A stretch of DNA of 64,000 bases, taken from contig OZ038450.1 of the NCBI GenBank assembly GCA_964036195.1, positions 13,828,701-13,892,700 on the forward strand, read 5' to 3'. Positions 10,701-22,700 of the stretch are shown one piece after another; position 1 is the stretch's first letter, and each line of letters starts with the position of its first letter. The notes under the pieces were generated by a model. It searched no databases. It saw only the letters and a program-made list of their open reading frames with translations, and was not told where the DNA came from. A program made the translations under genes and the position numbers. This stretch comes from Sphaerolaimus hirsutus (lineage: Eukaryota; Nematoda; Chromadorea; Monhysterida; Sphaerolaimidae).

Positions 10701-13700
10701 CGGAGATCTCCTTTTTTCATTTCGTGAGCCTCCTTATTTGGCTCAATTTAATGTATGTTGGACACGTTTTTGTCCCCGATTTTGGACACGTTGTTTGTCC
10801 GTCCATCTGTTCGTTGGAAAATTTCAAATAAATTTTGAAATATTTGATTTGCCTTGAAGAAATAAATACAGAAAGTAAGGAATGATCTTACGTACGCACT
10901 AACGGCGTCTTTTAAGGCGTTCAGTTGCACTGCTGTGTTCGAAAACCAGTTTTTTCTGGTTTGCAGTGCTACTTGTAACTGCATTGCGTTTCATGAGATT
11001 ATCCCTAATCCCTATGTGATGTCTGGACGATTGTCCATAAATTTATTTATATTTCATAAAAATTTATTCATATAAATATCATTTTCGGGGCAATGAAGGA
11101 AGTAGAAAAGGGAGAAAAATCGCTAAAAGTAGGTGTAAAATGGGTATACAAGAGCATATAGTATACTAAATATAGGCAAATAAACCAGAAAACAGAAACA
11201 TGATTTTGGAAGTGAAAATCTATAAAAAGATATGAAAAATAGCGATTTTGAGCGAAAATTGGGGTATAGAGAAAAGGTACAAGATGTTTTCGCCCTCGCC
11301 GGGACTCGAACCCGGGACCTTTCACTGAGCGTGTGAATGCTCTAACCAACTGAGCTACGAGGAGGCCACATTTTGCACCGCTCTAACTATAGTTTCGCAA
11401 AAATCGCTCCAGATAAGTAGATAGCTGGGCGATTTGGGGGGGGGGGGTTAGGGGGTAGTAGCCCAAAATTTTGCCTCCAGGTTAGGTAGATTGCTGGGCG
11501 GTTTGGGGGGTAAACCCCGCCCCCATTCGAGACCCCTGATCGGGAGCAATATTTGGAAATTTTGCCCCAATTTTAGCTAAAAGTCGCTGATTTAAAATTT
11601 TTAGCTAAAAGTCGCTGACCTTTTTTTACTATTTTCACCTTCAAAATAACTATCGTGCTTCCTAGTATAGCTTATTTGCACTAATAAACCCGCTAGGGGC
11701 ATTTCGAAGAAACACGGTATTTTCCAGTTATTTTTAACGATTTTCCCAATTTTGTGTCAACTACACCTTCAAACGCCTATATATCGAACCCCCGATAACT
11801 GCCCCCCTTAAACCCCCCACGCTACCCACCGAGAACATTTTTCAGCTATGTATCCCACGGAGGAGCGATTTACTATCCATCTGAACTTCTGCAGGGGTTC
11901 AACTCTCAAAGACCCCTGCCACAGATATATTTGAGGCGTCTAATTCTAAAAGTCGACGGTCCACAAAATGCGGTTTTGAGTAAATCGCATTTTAAGTTTC
12001 AGACCCAATTCCAGGCCCGTGGTGCGTGTCCAATTTGACTCTCTCATGCTTTCCATTAAGTTCCATATGTTGACAATAAGGTGTCAAATTTTCAGCCCCT
12101 GCTCTCAACGTATAGGTATATGAAAAATGGGGTGTCCATAAAATTCCATACAGTCAGAGCAAAACTGTTTTGGGGAGGGAAATGGACTTGTCGCCTTCTT
12201 GCACGCGAGAACATTTTTGTTCTTGCCGATGATGACGCTGCCTTATCGCATCGGTTTCCACACTGGACTTATCACATTTCTTGCGTTTTTCCATAAAAAA
12301 GGATGCGTAGGCTGGACTTGTCGACTTTTAGCCCAAAACTAAGTGGACTTGTCGAATTCTTGCCCATTTTTTTGCATTTTTCCCAAAACATGTCAAAGTT
12401 GGCACTATCGTATATAGGTATGCGAGGTCAAAAAATTCATGGAAAATGATGAAAAATGTGCGGAAGTAGCCCCAGATGACGTTTCCAGGCCTAACTCGAA
12501 ATTTTCATATTTTGGACTTGTCGACTTTTAGAATTGGACGCCTCATTTAGATTGCTGGCGAGTTGCAGGGGAGCCTATTGACGGACCCCCGGCCTTCCAT
12601 TTCTTAATTCATCAATTGATATTGATCCTGCTCGCAGACGACGGTCGAGTGCCCAATGTGCAAAAGGTCGTTCAAAAATCAGACTGGATTGAAAATCCAC
12701 AGGGCTGTCAAATCTGCTTGCAAAGATCCTCATCGGGGCGGACCAGTTCAGGTGAGACATTTGGTGTCCGGGAAAATCTTGTGACTTGCTTTTTCCCAAA
12801 AACAACAACTACAGTGCGCGCAGAAATTCCTGTGCGTATTGGCACCGACCCAAGTGCCACTGTTACTCCGCGCACTCGCGCCAGCCTACATAAACTGACG
12901 CGAATTTTGGCCCGGCCGCGCACCCCGTTTTCCCCATACAAATTTGTGATTTCTACGAACTTTTAGAGGCCCAGAGGCTTGAAGAGGCTTTTTGAGGCTT
13001 GAAAATGGGATTTGTGGGTCGAGAGTACGCACAGGGGGCTAAAATTATGTGCGTTCTCTGTCAAATGTGAAAATGTAGAAATTTTACTGTCATTATTGAG
13101 CGCACACACAAAAAAGGCGAGCCTGACGGAAAATCCGCGATTTTCGAGAGACGTCCCGCGCGGGCATTTACGCGAAAGTGGGCGGAGTCTATTTAGAGTG
13201 GCGATGCGCATCAAAATATGTGCGCGCACTGTAGCTTGTTTCTTCAAGTACAAATTCAAGGTATTGTGATGTCATCAAATATTTTTGCATTTTAGTCAGT
13301 TTTATGTAATATCACCAGAATCAGGGGCGTAGCCAGAAGTTTTGAGCGGGGGGGGGGCGGATTGTATACGGAACCCGGCGAACGGGGGGGGGCGGCTCCC
13401 CCTCCCTGAAATTTGACTTTGTTGTAAAGGAATGACGCCAGCGCCATTCGTAGGCGCCACACCATGGAGCCATTGGCGTCGGAATATACTGCTGTAAATG
13501 TATGTATTTTACATACATATACAGCGACGTAGATTTTGGGTGATATTTGTCCCAAACTAAATATATCAATGAAATATAGTACACGGCGCTGTGCACGAAA
13601 TTTCTCCGAACTACCATCGAAATGGTTTTACGGATCTGCATATGTTTTTCATCCGGCCCGGGAAGGGGCTTCCCTGGCTACGTCCTTGGCCAGAACTATG

Positions 13701-16700
13701 TCCTGTATTTATTCCCCTTTACTACGTATTTGTTAACATAAACCGCAGAAAATCGCCCGCCAGCGGGTGCATAATGCAATCCGACCCAAAAATGCCCGTC
13801 TGCCGTGTCGCTTTTGCAAGCGCACTTTTGCTCGCAGTGAGCTGATGAAACACATCCGGCACCAGGTGCCAGTTCTAGACCCCTTAAAATGATCTGTAAA
13901 ATGTCAAATGTCACGCAAAGTGTCAAAATTTATGTAAAATTCCCTGCAAAATGGCAACTCGGTTGCCATTTTGCAGGGCATTTTACATGACCTTTGACAC
14001 TTTGCGTGGCATTTGACATTTTGCAGGGCATTTTACATGACCTTTGACACTTTGCGTGGCATTTGACATTTTTCAGGGCATTTTACAGGGTCTGGGTCTG
14101 CCCTCAGCACGTGACCAGGTGGGACCGCGCCGTCAACTGCTCCATGTGCCCGCACAAGTGTTACTTCAAAAGTTGGGTGAGTTTCTGGCTGCTATGCGAA
14201 ATTTTGCAAACTTTTTGGCGCTTATTGGCACAACCTGGATGCAATTTTTTTGTCCGCCACTTATGGGGCAAATTTTGAGTTTTACTATTTGAGGCGTCTA
14301 ATTCTAAAAGTTGACAAGTCCACAAAATGCGATTTTGAGTAAATTGCATTTTAAGTTTCAAACCCAATTCCAAGCCCGTGATGCGTGTCCAATTTGCCTC
14401 TCTCATTATATCCATTAAGTTCCATATGTTGACAATAAAGTGTCAAATTTCCAGCCCCTAATCTCAACGTATATGTGAAAAATGTGGTCTCCATAAAATT
14501 CCATTCGGTCAGAGCAAAACTGTTTTGGGGAGGGAAATGGACTTGTCGCCTTCTTGCACGCGAGAATATTGTTGTTTCCGCCCGCGTTGCGCCTCCCTTA
14601 TGGGAAATTTATGCACTTGTCGACTTTTAGAAATCGGTGCCCATAGTGGACTTACCACATTTCTTGCGTCTTTTTCCCATAAAAAAAGGATGCGGAGGAT
14701 GGACTTGTCGACTTTTAGCCCAAAAATAAGTGGACTTGTCGACTTCTTGCCCAAATTTTTTGCATTTTTCCCCAAACATGTCAAATTTGGCACTATGCCA
14801 TATGGGCATGTGGGGTCAAAAAATTTATGGAAAATGATGAAAAATCTGCGGAAGTAGCCCCAGATAGGGTGTCAAAAAAAATTTTTACGCAAAACGGAAA
14901 GGGACAATTTTTTCACTTTACAGAAAACGGAAAGGTAAAACAAATTCTGCCGGAAAACGGAAAAGAAAAAAATTTCACTCAGCGGAAAACGGAAAGGAAA
15001 AAAATTATCGGCCAGTAAACGGACAACGGAAAAATAAATTGCTGGAAAACGGAATGTGAAATTTTCATGAAAACGGAAAAAATAAAGCGAAATTTTCACG
15101 GAAACAGAAAAAAAGAGCGAAATTTGCACGGAAATGGAAAAATTTGCAGAATAAAAACCTGCATGCAGGATTGCCTGTTTGGCTTTGATTGTGGTAGCTG
15201 TACATTCTGCAACTATGGATCATGCCAGTAACTTCACTTGTAGTTCAAGCTTAACTGAACCAACAAAAATCATCAAAAGGTAGCAAAAGTACACTACTAC
15301 AACAATAAGAATTTAGCAAAAGTGAACTTTGATGTAACTGAACGGTAAAAAGTATACTCAGCAGACTGCAAAGTATGTCTAAAATTACTTATGTATTTGG
15401 CATGCAGTTTCACATAAAGAGAAAAATATTTAAAAATGAGAATACAGTACACACAATGTATGTTCATTTCCTGAAATGTTCTTTCTTTTTTTGGGACATC
15501 TTTGATTCTATTAACAATGACAATGGAGCATTTTTTCAGAAAAATAGCATGCAGTCTGCTGAGTAAAAAATAGAGACACAAGAACTGGTAGTTATATACA
15601 CTATAGTGGAAAAATATAAATACAGATTGGAAAAATAAAGGAAAAATGCCAGAATACTGAAAATCTAGCCAGAAAACGGAAAAATTGCCTGGAAAAATGG
15701 AAACGGAAAGGTAAAAATTTTTCAGCCGGAAAACGGAAAAATAGGCCGGAAAAATGGAAACAGAGAAGAAGAAAAAATTCAGCTGCCGGAAAACGGAAAG
15801 GTAAAAAAATTTGGCTGCCGGAAAACAGAAAACGGAAAGGTAAAAAATTTTCAGCTGCCGGAAAACGGAAATGTAAAAAATTTCCTGCAGAAACAGAAAA
15901 CGGAAATGGATATTTGACACCCTGGCCCCAGATGACCTTTCCGGGCCAAACTCGAAATTTTTATATTTCGGACTTGTCGACTTTTAGAATTGGATGCCTC
16001 ATTTACTATTTAAGTAAGTTTGGCAGTGTCAATCAAAGTGTCTGTGTCAGGGGTTTCGTAGATTTAGACCCCCACGGGGGTTCATATACCGTATTTCCTT
16101 GAATTACCCCCCCCCCTCGAATTGCCCCCCTAGAATTCCCCCCCCCCCTCGAAATAACCCCCCCCCCTGAAAATTCTCACTCTGAAAAATTAAACCCCCT
16201 GGGGGTATTTCGAGGGACCCAGCAGCTGTAGGCAACAAACACCGCATGGCAACAGCGCTCATAGCGCAACTGCGTGCGCTCAGTAGGCCACGATAACCGC
16301 ATGGCAACCGCGGCACACGCACAGTGATTGTAGGCGCCCGCCAAGCTGGCGCCATGGCGCCGCCAGCGCATGAGCGGCCAACGCGCTAGCGTCCGACTGG
16401 CGCCATGGCGCCGCGTTCACGCTTATCTTCGCAGCAGCCCCGCAGTCATGTCTTGTAATTATGCCTGGTATTGTCGTCGCAGAACAATGCATGCGCGGGC
16501 ATATTTGTACGCGTGTTGCGATAATCCGATATCCACTGCATACGTGCGGCGCAATTTATTTCGTGACATTTTTGCACCCGCAAAAGACACGCGGCGCGCT
16601 GATATACTGCCCCCCCCCCCCCCCGCTGGCGTCTATTTGTCTACCGCAACTTTGGGCGGCGGCCGCGCGGCTAAATGTAGACATGCGCTGGGCCATTGGC

Positions 16701-19700
16701 GCCAGCTGGGCGGGCGCCCCGCGGCAGCGGCATGCATGCGCGCGTGTCGCGGTTGCCATGCGGTGATTGTTGCCCAATGAGCACACCAGGGACGTATCCA
16801 GGATTTTTGAGCGGGGGGGGGCTGTTTGTTTACAGAGCCCGGCGAACGGGGGGGGGCTCAGCCCCCCCTAAAATTTTACCTATACAGTGGCGGAATGGCG
16901 CCATGGCGCTGGCGCCATTCGTAGGTGCCACGCCATGGAGTCATTGGCGTTGGCGCTGGCACCATGAACCGCCGATATGTATGTAAATATACATACATAT
17001 AGAGTGATAGGCACGAAATTCAACGTATTTTACAGATGTTTGAGGGTGCAGGTGTCGATTTTCCAATAATTCCCGTGGACGGTGGAAAAATGCGTGCTCG
17101 CGCGCAAAATTTTTACATAGTACCTTGGAATTTAGTACCAAAAATGGCATTTTCCTCGATTTTTTCCGGTCTCACCCGGGAACGGGGGGGGGGGCTGCAG
17201 CCCCCCCCCCCCCGCCCCCCCCCCTGGATACGTCCTTGGAGCATACGCAGTTGCGCTATGAGCGCTGTTGCCATGCGGTGTTTGTTGCCTGTCGGTTATT
17301 CGCCATTTCGAGGAAATACGGTAGATAGTAAATCGCTCCTCCTGACTCGTGAGGAATAGATAGCTAAAAAAAATTTTAGGGGGGTGTTCGCGGGGGTCAA
17401 TATATAGGCTTTTCCAAGGTATAGAAGGAAGAAAGCGATTTTGACCGAAAATTGGGGAAAAAATTCTCAAAAATCGCTCCAGATAGGTAGACAGCTGGCC
17501 GATTTGGGGGATAGATCGCCAAAAAATTTGCCTCCGGGATAGATGGATACCGTATTTCCTCGAAATACCCCCCGGGGGGTGATTGTTTCATAGTGGTCCC
17601 GAGAGGGAGGGGGTTAAACGAGGGGGGGGGTATTTCGAGGGGGGGGGGTTATTATTTCACAAGAAAATTTTTGAAAACCAAGTACGAAATTGTCGTCTGA
17701 AACGTACGCCGACGTCGAAAAATGCAATAAAAACTGCCATTTATAAGGTTCTGTAGACTAATATTAGTACGTAGATGGTATAAACACTGTTCTAACGTGA
17801 TTCCGACATTGTTTTAACGTGTGTTCTGCACTACGCAGAACATAAACTGCCGTATTTGTCATGTACGTTCTCTTTACACTCAATTTGGGGGGGTGGTATT
17901 TCGAGGGGGGGGTGATTGTTTCATAGTGGTCTCGAGAGGGGGGGGGGTCAAACGAGGGGGGGTATTTCGAGGAAATACGGTAGCTGTGCGGGCTCCGGTC
18001 CGGGTCTTTCATGCACGCTGCGAAGGTCTTTTGCGCTGTACAACTTTTGGCAATTCAATTGCGCTCCGTGAACAAAACCTGTTGGGCTTGTGAAAATGAA
18101 ATGTCGAACTTCACAGGCGGCCTTATGCGTTCACTTCCGCGCTTTTCACCGCATCAAGTTCAGCCAGCTCTCGCCAGAAGGTGTGTAATTATTTTGTAAT
18201 TTTTTCAAGGATCCCTTTCCCAAATTTCTGACGAAATAAACCCCCCCCCTGAATAACCCCCCCCCCATTTTGTTGGCGAAATAATAAACCCCCATGGGGG
18301 TATTTCGAGGTAATACGGTATTTTAGTCGCACAAATTGAAAACCACGACGACAGGTGATTCTGCAATAATTACGCAGCATTTTTTCATCTTTAGATGCGG
18401 GATTTATATGTACTCGGGGGACCGCAAAGTATGCGCCCAAAATTACTTATGTCATGGTCGACAGTGCGTAAGTCGGATACAGGGCCTGTGCCTCTGTGCA
18501 TGTTTACCCGCTGTGCATGTCATGGGTATTCTAGATTTTGACCCTCCGGGGGGGTCGGATAGATGGCTAATCGCTTCTCTGGAGGGATAGATAGCTGGGA
18601 ACAAACTCTTGGGAGGTTTGGAGGTTCGCGGGAGTTCAATATATAGGCTTTTTCAAGAAACATCAAAAATTTAGAAAAATCGCTAAAATTAGGTGAAAAT
18701 TACTCAAAATGGGTATATAAGCACATATACTACAAAAAAATTAATAAAAAAGAGAATAAAAGAGTTGAACTAGTGATTTTGAAGGTGAAAATCTAAAAAA
18801 GGGTATGAAAAGTAGCGTTTTGAGTGAAAATTATGGTCTGCATGTAGGGTTCAAACGGGATTGACTTTTCGGGATCGGGATCGGGATTGGTTTTTTGAGA
18901 TTTCGGGATCGGGATCGGGATTGGGGTCACGGGATCGGGATCGGGATTGGCATTTTTTCGGGATCGGGATTCGGGTCTTGGGATAGAGATTTTGGCCAAT
19001 GTTCTGGCATCCACAGTTGTTCATAAAGGTCTCAAAACACTGTTGGATGCCAGAAAAGTGGTATAAAATGGACGCTGGGGGGGGTTTCGTTCACATTTTT
19101 GCGTACAAAAATGTCATTTTTTCACTTTTGATAATTTCACTAATTTTTCCGGGATCGGGATCCCGGACTTGCGAGTTTCTCGGGATCGGGATCGGGATTT
19201 TAAAATTTTCGGGATCGGGATCGGGACTGCAAAATCCCGGAATTTCACGGGATCCGGGATCGGGATCCCGTTTGAACCCTATCTGCATGCACACCGGGTA
19301 AACATGCACAGAAGGCCTCAGTCGTCGGATACTTGTGTATACTCGGCGGACAGCACACCTAGTATGGAAACCTACCCTAATTTAATGAATAAAATCTGGT
19401 GATAAATTTCGAAGTTAATTATTCCATAGTAAAAATGAAATATTACGATGAAAAAAAGTATAATTTTTGGTCCATTATTCAGATAATTTATGGTCGGTTT
19501 TCATACTGAAATGTGTGATGTCCATAAGTATACGCACTTTCACAAAAACGAAAATTCTTTTAAAACGAAAAAGGCGGAGTCGCGTACAAACAACGAATGT
19601 TTTTCCCCGAAAAGTTGTTTCTTTTTGCTGAAACAATTTTCATTTTATTAACGATGGTGTCATGATGGAGTGTTTCCTTCAGAAAAATGCATAGCGTGCG

Positions 19701-22700
19701 GTCCGCCGAGTATACTACAATCGTTGAAATTGTCACCATGCATTTGGCAATTTTTTCTTGGGCTGAAGTCTTTTCTTGGGCTGAAAGGCTTGCGCTTTCG
19801 GGGAGTTTTTTGCTTGATAATAGTAATGCGCAGTGGGCAAATTCCAGTTACCATCCCAATCTCAGACCCAAGCGCACACGCCCACTTAGGAACCGGGACA
19901 TACACATGTTTCTGCTCCGCCTTAATGACATGTGGGTTTGCAGGGTCAGAGGCGGCATGCATCAAGGGCTTAATCGCATGGGATTATCTTACAGTCTTGA
20001 TATGAACATTACGTGCACAGGCGGAATCGTTGATGTAATTTTCGTGTTTTGCTAATTTTTGGTGATGTAAAAAAGTTCAATTTGTTGTAATTTTGCAGTG
20101 AGTAATGTGTACATATTTACAAATATGTGACTGTATTTAAAAAGTGCAATTTATGAAAAATTTGCAATTATTTTAAAAAAATCATGCAATGCAATTAGCG
20201 CCAACGTCATGGCACCATCCACTCAATCATGCCTTTGCACAAAATGCCATGTGACGACAATGTCAGATAATCCTATGAGAAGCGGCCTTGATGCACGCAC
20301 ACGCACATTCAACTTAGATCAATGGCGCAGTGGTAGATCTCACAAATTTTTTGTGACGTTGATTAAAATAATCGTGATTAAACCTTTTTTTATAAAACTC
20401 AATCAAATCGTTTTCCCTCATTTTTAGGTCGAGCGGCGATCAGAGCTCAAACGGAGGGGAAATCCGTCCAAGAAATTGATGAGAAAGATGGCCAGGAAAA
20501 GACGTTTATGAGATTGCCAGAGGGAGAGGGTATATCATCGCTGTGGAACCGGTTGGAAAATATCGTCCCCGCGAATTTGCTTCCCCCGCGGCCCGAAGTG
20601 CCGGTGCGTCTGGCAACTAGGGACGGAAAAAGTACATTTTTAACAGCCCCGCTTTTTTATTTAAAAATACGCGCTTTCTTCACCTTTTGTCAGCACATTT
20701 CCTAAAAAGCCCTCAAATATGGTTCTGAGTAGTGGTCTAAAGGGGATTGATTTTGAAATTTGACTTTGACTTTGGATTGAAAAAAGTTCCTGTACTCACT
20801 GTTACGTAGCCACTGTGCTCACTGTGCCATCCGGCCAAAAAAAGTTTTTTTTCAACGACAGGGTTTTTTATAATAAAAAAAACGTTTTTTTTTTCTTCAA
20901 AAACGGAAAATAAAACCTTTTTTCAAAAGTTCCCAGATATGGTTGTGAGTCAACATACCGTATTTCCTCGAAATACCCCCCCTCGTTTGACCCCCCCCCT
21001 CTCGAGACCACTATGAAACAATCACCCCCCCCTCGAAATACCCCCCCCCCAAATTGAGTGTAAAGAGAACGTACATGACAAATGCTGCAGTTGTGTTCTG
21101 CGTAGTGCAGAACACACGTTAAAACAATGTCGGAATCACGTTAGAACAGTGTTTATACCATCTACGTACTAATATTAGTCTACAGGAGTCTTTACATGTC
21201 AGTTATTGATGCATTTTTCTACCCCAGCGCACATCACAAACAACGATTTTGTACTAGGATTTCAAAAAAGTTATTGTGAAATAATAACCCCCCCCCCCCC
21301 CTCTCGGGAGCACTATGAAACAATCACCCCCCAGGGGCCAGATTTAATACTCCCTACAGATTTGTAGGGTAGGGCGTACGCCCGACAGATTTTTTAAAGT
21401 TTAGCCGCATCGACGCACATGCACCGAGAGCAAGGCGGGTCGTAAAATATACGAAACCATCCTTTAAGGTTGTCGATATTGTAATATGACGTATATCACT
21501 TCGATTTTGGCTCGGAAATCACGCTTTCGTCATTTCTTGACGTCTGCCAATTCGTTTTTTATTTTATTTTGTCGGGCGGGTTACTCGCATAGGTCACGCT
21601 TTTGTGTAGTCAGGTGGTCACTTTTTTAGTGTTCACTGTCTGCAACCGAAACCATGAGGGCAGCGACAAGAAAGAAATGCATGCACGAGCGTACAAAAGC
21701 GCGACTTATGCGAGTAACCCGCCCGACAAAATAAAATAAAAAACGAATTGGCAGACGGCCAAGAAATGACGAAATCGTGATTTCCGAGCCAAAATCGAAG
21801 CGATATACGTTATATTGCAATATCGGCGACCTTAAGGGATAGTTTCGTGTATTTTACAAACCGCATTGCTCTCGGTGCATGTGCGTCGATGCGGCTGAAC
21901 TTTAAAAAATCTATCGGGCGTACGCCCTACCCTACAAATCTGTAGGGAGTATTAAATCTGGCCCCTGGGGGTGTTTCGAGGAAATACGGTATACAGGTAT
22001 ATCAGACAGGTGACAGTACTTATAATTTGTGGTGTTATATTTAGCCATATAATGGCTGTGGAGCCATGGGATATCATTATAAGTGGTGATTTCTGTCAAA
22101 AATATCCGTTTTATGTTGACTTATTACATATATCGGCTTTTGTCGAACGTTTGTGACTTCATGTGAAGTTGGCCTTGGAATAGTGTTTAAATTAAGTTAC
22201 ACTAGAAAGGCAAATTCATTAGAAGTGATTTTTCTCACTGTACAAGTATATGGAGGCACATTGACCGGATATTATATACTACACTAACATATCATGGCTT
22301 ATTGTGGCACAATAGCATGAACAAATGGAAGCTTTTACACAAAAAATGCCGCAAAACCAATGAAAACAACCACAAAAAGTAATGTGCATGTGAAATTGCG
22401 CGCTTGCGCGCAAAAAATTGCAAAATACCTCGTCCTTAATACAAAAAAATTTGGTCATGTTTAAAAAAAACGGTTTCGATGGTCGGGTTTTTTTAAATAA
22501 AACGTTTTTTATTTTAAAAAAACCTTTGAAAAAAACCTTGGCCATCCCTACTGTTACGTATATATTTTTTAAGTACAGAAAAGCGTTTTTCTGATAAGCG
22601 TTTATAGGACCCTCTGCCGCTTGGCACGTAAACCCGGTTAGCACGTAGACCGGCTGGCACGTATTTCTACCCGCTTGGCACATAGATCCGGCAGGCATGT

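Larger units (their letters stand above)
5188..11084 (+). mobile_element. complete DIRS-type retrotransposon
   Basis: This element has every structural hallmark of the DIRS order: inverted terminal repeats (about 5188-5374 and 10855-11084) and an internal complementary region (10171-10270) made of the inverse of both ends joined. It also carries RT, RNase H and tyrosine-recombinase domains, and has no target duplication. The ends carry TTT, the trinucleotide at which the ends join in the internal region. The right end is about 40 bases longer than the left beyond the shared inverted repeat, as in other DIRS elements. The ORF set is Gag (seven exons), RT-RNase H and recombinase. The element landed in a dispersed repeat whose uninterrupted form is seen at 18634-18660. 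Apart from the UAA between RT and recombinase I see no disabling lesion. Confidence 0.93.
14291..16000. mobile_element. repeat R2 copy 2, interrupted by a nested element
   Basis: GAGGCGTCTAATTCT and AGAATTGGATGCCTC ends are flanked by TTTACTATTT on both sides (14281-14290 and 16002-16011), a direct duplication of 9-10 bases. The body matches 11932-12548, with a 1,060-base insertion at 14865-15924. Confidence 0.75.
20618..22550. mobile_element. TAGGGACGG element with two levels of nesting
   Basis: Outer ends TAGGGACGGAAAAAG and CCTTGGCCATCCCTA with poly-A/T arrays like those of 2553-3277. The flanking octamers are only partly alike. A TACCGTATTTCC element occupies 20956-21991, and inside that a GGGGCCAGATTTAAT foldback occupies 21334-21965. 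It is a three-layer nest that gives an insertion order. Confidence 0.7.

Noticed and set aside
15297-15920. 207-codon open frame on the minus strand
   Set aside because: It translates the AAAACGGAAA arrays and nested MITE; composition is Phe/Ser/Val repeats with no domain.
18390-18476. Cys-rich exon-like segment before a GTAAGT
   Set aside because: Its text 'gggaccgcaaagtatg' matches the end of the TACTCGGCGGAC MITE family and the nested MITE at 15355, so it is probably repeat sequence.
20323-20340. tRNA A-box-like TGGCGCAGTGGTAGATC
   Set aside because: No B box, T arm or acceptor pairing follows.
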